Positions 54,821-61,693 of a stretch of DNA of 64,000 nucleotides are shown piece by piece; position 1 is the stretch's first letter; every line of letters starts with the position of its first letter. Source of the DNA: an uncultured Saprospiraceae bacterium (GTDB lineage Bacteria > Bacteroidota > Bacteroidia > Chitinophagales > Saprospiraceae); contig CALLAW010000008.1 in assembly GCA_938001865.1 (NCBI GenBank), forward strand, positions 1 to 64,000. Direction: 5' to 3'. A program made the translations under genes and the position numbers. The notes under the pieces are model-generated. The model ran no database searches, was not told where the DNA came from, and was given only the letters and a program-made list of their open reading frames with translations.

Positions 54821-56272
54821 TTATCTTATGGAAAACTCCATTATCTTTCTCTTGTCATCAAATGGAGTCCTCACCCCATTAATTTCTTGATACTTTTCGT
54901 GTCCTTTACCGGCTACGAGTAACACATCTCCAGCTTCGACAAGCATTACACCCATCTTGATTGCCTTCTCTCGTTGTGTCATTCTGAATACTCTATGCTC
55001 ATCTTCACTTGTGATTCCTTCTTCCATCTGATCCAGTATAGCATCTGGATTTTCTGTTCGAGGATTATCGGAGGTCAAGATGACTTGATCACTAAAGTGA
55101 GCTGCTATTGCAGCCATCTTAGGTCGCTTACTCTTATCTCTATCTCCGCCACATCCTACTACTGTTACTACTTTGCCGCTCGTCATCTGCTTGATTGTTT
55201 TCAAGACATTTGCAAGAGCATCAGGAGTATGTGCATAGTCTACGATAGCTAAAGCATCTTTGCTCATGACTCTGATCACATCTAGCCTACCCTCTGGAGG
55301 TCTGACTTGCGTCAAAAGAGTCAACAACTCATCTTGTGGAGCTACATCTAACTCGACTAAGCATGCATATGCTGCGAGTAGATTATAAGCATTGAAGTTA
55401 CCCGCTAATCTGAAGAGTGCTTCGATAGAGTTAAACTCTAGATGCAATCCCTCCAAAGTTGAGCTTAGGATTTTTCCCTTATAATCACTCCCTTGCTTGA
55501 GAGCATAACTCACTTTTTTTGCTTTCGTATTCTGAAGCATTACTTCACCGTTTTTGTCATCGGTATTGGTAATTGCTACAGCTTCCGGTTCCAGACTGTC
55601 AAAGAACATTTTCTTTACTCGGAGATACTCCGAGAAATGATTATGATAATCGAGGTGATCGTGTGTGATATTCGTAAATATCCCACAGTCAAATTCGATA
55701 CCTTGTATACGTTGTTGGTGTATCGCATGAGAACTTACTTCCATGATCACATAGCTGCATCCAGCTTGTAACATCTCGAAGTGTATGCGATGAAGTGTCA
55801 GTACATCAGGAGTAGTCAACTCAGAAGGATACTCATCCTCTCCGATGATTACTTTCACAGTAGAGATCAATCCACACTTAGCTCCAGAGGCTACGATAGC
55901 CTGATAGAGGATCGTCGCAACTGTCGTCTTGCCATTGGTACCTGTAATGCCGATCACCGTTAATTGCTCTGACGGATAGTCGTAGTATACATTAGCAAGC
56001 TTACCGAGTAGACCATCTTCCCATCGAAGACTAATCATCTCAGACTCTACTTCCAATCTGCCATCAGTGACAAGTACAGCGACTGCACCATTGTCCAAGG
56101 CTTGATCAAGATACTTGTGACCATCACTCTGTCCACCTTTGATCGCTATAAAGAGATCTCCTGGCTTGACTTTGCGACTGTCTATCACGAGTCCTGTTAT
56201 CTCAGTTTCCAAATCAACTGAGACTGCAAGCACATCTGTGACTTCAAGTAAGTCTGATAACTTCTTCACCAT
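54821..56272 (-). CDS. murE: UDP-MurNAc-tripeptide synthetase (meso-DAP type)
   Basis: A 483-residue Mur ligase that adds the third peptide residue. The P-loop is GITGTNGKTTVATI (about 110-123). The substrate-choice motif reads DNPR (near residue 403, in TSDNPRTENP), which selects meso-diaminopimelate over lysine, so the wall is predicted to be mDAP-type. VAGKGHEKYQ near the end is also conserved. It follows ftsI by 41 bases. The strong hairpin after it separates it from mraY. Confidence 0.96.
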   Translation of the reverse strand: MVKKLSDLLEVTDVLAVSVDLETEITGLVIDSRKVKPGDLFIAIKGGQSDGHKYLDQALDNGAVAVLVTDGRLEVESEMISLRWEDGLLGKLANVYYDYPSEQLTVIGITGTNGKTTVATILYQAIVASGAKCGLISTVKVIIGEDEYPSELTTPDVLTLHRIHFEMLQAGCSYVIMEVSSHAIHQQRIQGIEFDCGIFTNITHDHLDYHNHFSEYLRVKKMFFDSLEPEAVAITNTDDKNGEVMLQNTKAKKVSYALKQGSDYKGKILSSTLEGLHLEFNSIEALFRLAGNFNAYNLLAAYACLVELDVAPQDELLTLLTQVRPPEGRLDVIRVMSKDALAIVDYAHTPDALANVLKTIKQMTSGKVVTVVGCGGDRDKSKRPKMAAIAAHFSDQVILTSDNPRTENPDAILDQMEEGITSEDEHRVFRMTQREKAIKMGVMLVEAGDVLLVAGKGHEKYQEINGVRTPFDDKRKIMEFSIR

Positions 56273-56313
56273 TTCAATTTTTCAATTTTGTATAAACCAT
56301 CACATTTGAAAGT

Positions 56314-58425
56314 TTATTTGAGATAGACTATTTGAGTCTTTCCTTCTATGTCTTCACCTGGTTTTACTGTCTGTCTCCAAACACGTCCAACCCCGTAGAC
56401 TTTATACTTTACACCGAGATTTTCCATCACGTAGACGGCATCTCTGAGTCCCATTCCTATTACGTCAGGGATTTTGTTTTTCAATATTTTCTTTCGTTCG
56501 ACAGTCAATTCATTTTCCTTTGGAGTAATATCCACCCATCTATTTCGTGATGGCACAGCTGCTTTCAATCCTAAGTAGTCTAAGACCACATCATAATCGT
56601 CAGCAAATCCTGCATGATAACTTGTCACTAACTCTCCCTTGTCTTCATCTTCGAGGCGATGCATTAATTGATCATCGATCAGCATCACACCCTCGGCGAT
56701 ATTCTTGAAGACTGGTCCAGCTACTTTGCCACCATAGTAGTGATCTCCTCCAGGATTATAGACTTGAACTAAGAGTGTGTACTTTGGATTTTCTGCCGGA
56801 AAATACCCGACAAATGAAGCGTTGTATTGCTTCTTGGCATCCTTATCTACATAATTCACTCTAGTCGTACCTGTCTTACCTGCGATGTCTACAAGATTAG
56901 ATCTTACACTTTTTCCTGTTCCATCTAGCACTGTTGCTTTCAACAATGCTTGCATTTTTCTTATATTTTCAGTCTTTGCTATTTGCTTGACTAATATTTC
57001 ACTTCCAAATGTTTCCCACACTTCACCGTTCTTCAATATCTTATCCACGAGATATGGCTTCATGAGGTCACCCCCATTTGCTATAGCATTACAGAAATTC
57101 AATATCTGCAGTGGAGTAAACATCGCTTCATATCCGTGTGCCATCCATGGCAATGTTGTTCCATTCCAATGCACACCTGATGCTCTTGGTGACTTTACTT
57201 TTGGCTCAGCTTCTCCCTTTATCTCTGTCCCTGTCTTTGAGGTCAAGCCAAATGACTCCAGTCTCTCAATGAAGTTCTGCTGGGCTTCATAATTAGGATA
57301 GACATTCATCGCAAGACTTGCTACACCTACATTGCTTGACATCTTGAAGGCTTCTGCAGCAGAGACATTAAACTCTCCATGTAAGTGTGAGTCTCTCATC
57401 GTCAGGTTGTAGAATTTCTTCTTCCCACCATTAAGATTGACACTCTCATTGAGCTGTAAGTCTGCATCCTCCATCATCGCCAAGTAACTCGCCAACTTAA
57501 ATGTCGATCCAGGTTCACTCAATCTTGCAACAGCATAATTTCTCACTTCATGTAATCCATCTTTACTGTTTTCGAGATTCGAGATCGCTTTAATTGCTCC
57601 AGATCTAGTATCCATGAGTATTGCGGTCCCAGCACTTGCACTATGATCCAGTACTGCTCTACTTAGCTCCTTATGCACAAGATCCTGCATGATCATATCA
57701 AGTGTAGTTACGAGATCATTCCCTTTCTCCACCTTCAATTCAGAAGGATCAAACAAGGGGACTTTCACACCACCAGATACTTTCTTCATCAATACATTAC
57801 TCACTGGACCAGATAACACCTTATCATAAGCTTCTTCCAACCCGACTTTATCTGCATTGACTCTATCTTTACCAATAGTCCGACTTGCCAACTCTCCAAA
57901 AGGCTTGAATCTTTTATTCTTCCTAGAAACGATCAATCCACCTTTGTACTTCCCTCTTCTCAATATTGGATAAGCTTTGAGCTTAGCTAATTGATCTAGA
58001 GTGATGTTGTCAACTATCTTGGTGTATCTTACTCCTCTTTTCTTCTGCTCTCTTCCTAACTTTCTATCTCTAGCGAGTCTTGTCTTCCAGCTTGCTGCAC
58101 TTCCCAAATCTGGAAAATCCTGAGCTAGCATCAGACACAAAGAATCAATCCCCGCATCAAAGACTTCATCCTTTGAAGCTAACAAGTCCATTCGTATGTC
58201 AAAAAAGGGTAATGAAGTTGCTAAAATATTACCTCGAGAATCAAAGATGTTACCCCTTTCGGATTCCACCTCGACCCACTGAATATTATTATCAGCTTTT
58301 CCTCTCCATTTATCACCTTCAAACTGGGAGATCTTTATCACCCGGCATATCATCACTAATGCAACCAAAGCAAAGAAAGCAAGCAAGAGGTACACACGTA
58401 CTAATACTTCATTCTTCTTGTCCAT
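56314..58425 (-). CDS. ftsI: Septal transpeptidase FtsI (PBP3) with PASTA domain
   Basis: A 703-residue class B penicillin-binding protein with one N-terminal helix (residues 9-29), a pedestal domain, and a transpeptidase domain with the three active-site motifs: the catalytic serine in EPGSTFKLA (near 306), SSNVG, and KTGTTR (near 515). A single PASTA domain at about 640-703 (IPDVIGMGLRDAVYVMENLG) is at the C-terminus, as in many Bacteroidota and Gram-positive homologues but not in E. coli FtsI. It cross-links septal peptidoglycan with FtsW. Confidence 0.95.
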   Translation of the reverse strand: MDKKNEVLVRVYLLLAFFALVALVMICRVIKISQFEGDKWRGKADNNIQWVEVESERGNIFDSRGNILATSLPFFDIRMDLLASKDEVFDAGIDSLCLMLAQDFPDLGSAASWKTRLARDRKLGREQKKRGVRYTKIVDNITLDQLAKLKAYPILRRGKYKGGLIVSRKNKRFKPFGELASRTIGKDRVNADKVGLEEAYDKVLSGPVSNVLMKKVSGGVKVPLFDPSELKVEKGNDLVTTLDMIMQDLVHKELSRAVLDHSASAGTAILMDTRSGAIKAISNLENSKDGLHEVRNYAVARLSEPGSTFKLASYLAMMEDADLQLNESVNLNGGKKKFYNLTMRDSHLHGEFNVSAAEAFKMSSNVGVASLAMNVYPNYEAQQNFIERLESFGLTSKTGTEIKGEAEPKVKSPRASGVHWNGTTLPWMAHGYEAMFTPLQILNFCNAIANGGDLMKPYLVDKILKNGEVWETFGSEILVKQIAKTENIRKMQALLKATVLDGTGKSVRSNLVDIAGKTGTTRVNYVDKDAKKQYNASFVGYFPAENPKYTLLVQVYNPGGDHYYGGKVAGPVFKNIAEGVMLIDDQLMHRLEDEDKGELVTSYHAGFADDYDVVLDYLGLKAAVPSRNRWVDITPKENELTVERKKILKNKIPDVIGMGLRDAVYVMENLGVKYKVYGVGRVWRQTVKPGEDIEGKTQIVYLK

Positions 58426-58471
58426 TAATCACACTTTATAATATCAATTCTCTATTCCACATTTGCAAAGT

Positions 58472-58759
58472 CTAACCCTTGCTATCAGAAATCACAACTG
58501 GAGCTACTTGCTTACGTCCCAATCCCTGACTATTTAATATCTTATCCAACTCAGAAGCAGTACTCTTATGCATCACTTCTTGCTTCAACTGCATATAACT
58601 ATCATGCCTATCCTGCCTCTCAATCTTCATCTTCTGTATCGTTCTCAATTTCCTTTCCGAACGATGAGCATTCCAGATATATACCATCCCCAATCCCGCT
58701 AACATTAGGACAAACCCTATGTTTTTAATCACAAACTGAATCGGACTTCTTTTACTCAT
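58472..58759 (-). CDS. ftsL: FtsL-like bitopic division protein
   Basis: A 95-residue protein with a short cytoplasmic N-terminus, one helix (about residues 10-30, NIGFVLMLAGLGMVYIW) and a charged periplasmic coiled coil (SERKLRTIQKMKIERQDRH onward). It has the size and layout of FtsL. FtsL sequences are poorly conserved, so the name rests on its place between rsmH (four-base overlap) and ftsI. It would form the FtsQLB complex that activates FtsWI. Confidence 0.82.
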   Translation of the reverse strand: MSKRSPIQFVIKNIGFVLMLAGLGMVYIWNAHRSERKLRTIQKMKIERQDRHDSYMQLKQEVMHKSTASELDKILNSQGLGRKQVAPVVISDSKG

Positions 58760-59664
58760 TTTATTTTCTCTACAACTCTTAGCTTAGCACTTCGAGCTCG
58801 ATTATTTTCTTCAATTTCTACTTCACTCGCTACTCTAAACTTTGGACCAACCCTCTTGAAGGGACTCAATCCTTGACCAAAGTCATTCTTCTCTTCTTTA
58901 CCATCTAATGATCCTGACTTCATCAAGTTTTTCACCAGCTTATCTTCTAAGGAATGATAAGTCAACACTACTAACACTCCTCCTATCTTCAAATGCTTCT
59001 CAACCTGCTGCAACATCTCCTTCAGTGCCCCTATCTCATCATTTACCTCAATTCTCAATGCCTGATAGACTTGCGAGAAGTAGCGATTCTTATCTCCAAT
59101 GTACTTTCGATCAAGCAAGGCATTGAACTGACTCACCTGCACTTCTCCCTTCCACTTTACTCTTGCATCTACTATGGATGATGCCAGTGACTTACTATTC
59201 CTCACCTCACCATACTCACTCATCACTGCGACAAGATCTTGGTAAGAGTAATGAAGTACAACATCAGAGGCAGTCAACTGAGAGTCATTATTCATTCGCA
59301 TGTCTAAGACTCCATCATTAAACCTAAAAGCAAACCCTCTCTGAGCAGCATCTATCTGCCAAGAACTCACGCCGAGATCAGCAAATATTCCATCCACCTG
59401 CTCATCTCCATAGAACTTCAACCACCTTCCAAAGTGTCGAAAATTGGATAAACTAAATTTCAAATTTCGATGTCCGACTACTTGATTTTTAGCATCAAGG
59501 TCCTGATCGAAGGCGTACAACTTCCCATCGGAGTCGAGCTTCTTCAATATTTCTTTACTATGACCTCCACCTCCAAAGGTGAGATCAACAACTACACTGC
59601 TTGAGGACTGCACGAGTGCCTCTACACACTCACTTAGCATTACTGGCTTATGATAATCACTCAC
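58756..59664 (-). CDS. rsmH: 16S rRNA m4C1402 methyltransferase
   Basis: A 302-residue SAM-dependent methyltransferase (MraW) acting on C1402 of 16S rRNA. N-terminal HKPVMLSECVEAL, the SAM motif VDLTFGGGGHSKEIL (about 24-38), FADLGVSSWQID and VLTYHSLEDKLVK are all family blocks. It overlaps mraZ by eight bases and ftsL by four, the standard start of a dcw operon. Confidence 0.97.
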   Translation of the reverse strand: MSDYHKPVMLSECVEALVQSSSSVVVDLTFGGGGHSKEILKKLDSDGKLYAFDQDLDAKNQVVGHRNLKFSLSNFRHFGRWLKFYGDEQVDGIFADLGVSSWQIDAAQRGFAFRFNDGVLDMRMNNDSQLTASDVVLHYSYQDLVAVMSEYGEVRNSKSLASSIVDARVKWKGEVQVSQFNALLDRKYIGDKNRYFSQVYQALRIEVNDEIGALKEMLQQVEKHLKIGGVLVVLTYHSLEDKLVKNLMKSGSLDGKEEKNDFGQGLSPFKRVGPKFRVASEVEIEENNRARSAKLRVVEKIK

Positions 59665-60118
59665 CTTCTGCTTTCTTTCCCCCGAAGACCTCTTCAGCTA
59701 AATCCGAGAACTCTTCTGGCTCGTGATCAGCAAGCATATTTTCATATTCTTCCTGATCCCAAATTTCTATCTGCTCATTGTATGCGAAAAGCACAACTGT
59801 CTTCTCTAAACCTGCATACTTCATCAACATCTTTGGCAATAATATCCTGTCTGCTGCATCACAGCTCACATTCGTAGCGCCTCGATAGAAATACCTAACA
59901 GCCTGTCTGTTTTTCTTTATGTAGATATTTAAGGAATTGATTTCGTTCGTCTTTTTATCCCAAACATCATGAGGATATAACATTAAATGTTTTTCAAATC
60001 CTCTATTCACAGTAAATCTCGCATGCTCTGTACCTAGTTGCTTCAACAATGCAGTTGGAAGTCTTAATCTTCCTTTTGCATCGATCTTACATTCATATTC
60101 TCCAGCTAAGTTGTACAT
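59657..60118 (-). CDS. mraZ: Transcriptional regulator MraZ
   Basis: A 153-residue AbrB-like DNA-binding protein that forms ring-shaped oligomers and represses the dcw operon in E. coli. Its two tandem SpoVT-AbrB repeats each carry the DxxxR motif: CKIDAKGRLRLPTALLK (about 11-27) and SCDAADRILLPKMLMKY (about 83-99). It is the first gene of the cluster. Three 10-bp-phased boxes that match the known MraZ operator type lie just upstream, so autoregulation is likely. Confidence 0.96.
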   Translation of the reverse strand: MYNLAGEYECKIDAKGRLRLPTALLKQLGTEHARFTVNRGFEKHLMLYPHDVWDKKTNEINSLNIYIKKNRQAVRYFYRGATNVSCDAADRILLPKMLMKYAGLEKTVVLFAYNEQIEIWDQEEYENMLADHEPEEFSDLAEEVFGGKKAEGE

Positions 60119-60146
60119 ACGTTATCAACTAATGACAATACAAACT

Positions 60147-60171
60147 TACTACACTTTCCCACTTCTTCCTA
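60147..60171 (-). promoter_or_regulatory. Putative MraZ operator
   Basis: On the minus strand, tagga, tggga and tagta occur at exact 10-base steps (60167-60171, 60157-60161, 60147-60151), that is, five-base boxes separated by five bases. Known MraZ operators are three to four TGGGN boxes with the same N5 spacing. Only the middle box is a perfect match. The set is 29-53 bases upstream of the mraZ start. Confidence 0.6.
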
Positions 60172-60656
60172 CTTTTCAACACATAATTAAAAATAAATAT
60201 GTAAAAAACTTGTAATCTGTTATTCGGTGTAAATAAAGTGTTTACAGATTGTACATTTTTTGACTACAAAGGTCCGCTAAATGCCCATTTTCACTACATC
60301 TATATTTTTACCATCTATTAACATCTTATAAATAGTATATTACAAATATAAAAACTTTATAATATATATAATCAAAAGAGATATATAAATAATTGATAAT
60401 ATGTTGATGTTTCTATTGCTACACTACTAATAATAAGGTATTAGCTATATATAGAAGAAAACCTTATGAATCGATTGATGAAGATTTTGTATGAACTACC
60501 TGTGACATACAACCACCTGCACCTAGTTACAAAAGCCGGGACATGAACATCCCTAACTCTATGAAATGAAAATGTGTGGAGTACATTCTGATTGACTCAC
60601 CAGAAAGATGTAAAGTGCTTACTCTAAAAATGTTTGATAAGATGCGAATCTTGGAC
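60172..60656. other. AT-rich spacer upstream of mraZ, no gene seen
   Basis: Bases 60172-60470 are strongly AT-rich and should hold the promoter of the dcw operon, but no single -33/-7 pair stands out. Bases 60470-60656 are less AT-rich. They contain only a 26-codon frame without any motif. Confidence 0.4.
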
Positions 60657-60846
60657 TTAGTGACTTACAACGATTAACTCAGACTTAAGCATCTGAGTGG
60701 TATCACTCACTGTAACCACATAATTGCCAACAGGAAAAATCACTGACATCAACGGCTTGGATCGATCCAGCACTCTCAAGAGTATACAGATCATACTCTC
60801 TACCAAGATGATCAGTAATGCGATAAGTCAAATTACGAGCAGGAAA
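60657..60846 (-). pseudogene. Remnant of a T9SS C-terminal sorting domain
   Basis: Translation on the minus strand gives FPARNLTYRITDHLGREYD and LYTLESAGSIQAVDVS in one frame and, after a shift near 60731-60750, FPVGNYVVTVSDTTQMLKS plus ELIVVSH and a stop at 60657. Joined, this is a type A T9SS sorting domain in the correct order. An in-frame stop lies just before it, and no body of the protein remains, because a glycosyltransferase gene begins at 60881. It is therefore the 3' stub of a lost secreted protein gene. Confidence 0.75.
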
Positions 60847-60880
60847 CAATTAATGATGCAATTGAAAGTATCGTCTGTCT

Positions 60881-61603
60881 TTACACCTTACTATAAGATC
60901 TAAACCGCATACCGATCACACCTAGGATAGCTTCTTTGACAATACTGGTATCCATTTTGGAATCACCAAGTACTCTATCTTTAAATGTGATAGGAACTTC
61001 GATTATCTTATACCCGAGTCTGTATAGAGTATACTTCATCTCTATTTGGAAAGCATACCCAACGAATCGTACTTCATCAAGACGCATAGTCTCTAAGACT
61101 GATCTCTTATAGCAGACGAAGCCTGCAGTCGTGTCTTTGACTGGCATCCATGTTATAGCTCTTACAAACAGTGAAGCACCGTATGAGAGGATCAATCTAT
61201 CCATTGGCCAGTCTTTGATACCTCCCCCTTTGATATAACGGCTCCCTACTGCGACATCTGCACCTTGCTTACAAGCTTGTATAAGGTACGGTACCTTACT
61301 GGGTTCATGGCTGAAGTCTGCATCCATCTCTATGAGATAATCATACTTATGCTCGATGCCGTACTTAAATCCGGTAATATATGCAGTACCCAATCCTGAT
61401 TTTTGTGGACGTTGGATGAGTGCTATCCTCTCTTGATATTCTTGTTGGAGTTCTTTGACAGCATCAGCTGTACCATCTGGTGAGCCATCATCTATCACTA
61501 AGATATGATACGATGTATTTTGACTCAATACGGCTTTGACAATGCCCTTGATGTTTTCAATTTCATTGTAGGTAGGAATGATTATGAGAGCCTTATCAGT
61601 CAT
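60881..61603 (-). CDS. Polyprenol-phosphate mannosyltransferase-like GT2
   Basis: A 240-residue family 2 glycosyltransferase close to dolichol/polyprenol phosphate mannose synthase. ALIIIPTYNEIENI opens the domain, VIDDGSPDGTAD binds nucleotide sugar, and the metal motif is MDADFSHEP. GSRYIKGGGIKDWP and TAGFVCYKRSVL are typical of the DPM1 group. There are no C-terminal helices, so it is the soluble/peripheral form. It probably transfers a hexose to undecaprenyl phosphate for lipoprotein or glycan modification; the sugar is not certain. A 13-mer repeat lies 65 bases upstream. Confidence 0.9.
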   Translation of the reverse strand: MTDKALIIIPTYNEIENIKGIVKAVLSQNTSYHILVIDDGSPDGTADAVKELQQEYQERIALIQRPQKSGLGTAYITGFKYGIEHKYDYLIEMDADFSHEPSKVPYLIQACKQGADVAVGSRYIKGGGIKDWPMDRLILSYGASLFVRAITWMPVKDTTAGFVCYKRSVLETMRLDEVRFVGYAFQIEMKYTLYRLGYKIIEVPITFKDRVLGDSKMDTSIVKEAILGVIGMRFRSYSKV

Positions 61604-61667
61604 TTTCTTAGAGTAAACAATCGCTTTCAGTTATATAATAATGCTATTCTAAGTGAGATTATTGTCA

Positions 61668-61680
61668 CATTTACCTAGAG
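61668..61680 (-). repeat. Intergenic 13-mer repeat, copy 4
   Basis: Exact minus-strand copy of actctaggtaaat, 65 bases upstream of the GT2 start codon and 14 bases past the stop of the dehydrogenase gene. Confidence 0.5.
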
Positions 61681-61693
61681 TGTCACTCCCATC

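Noticed and set aside
60464-60546. 26-codon plus-strand frame upstream of the T9SS remnant
   Set aside because: No hydrophobic segment, motif or conservation argument.
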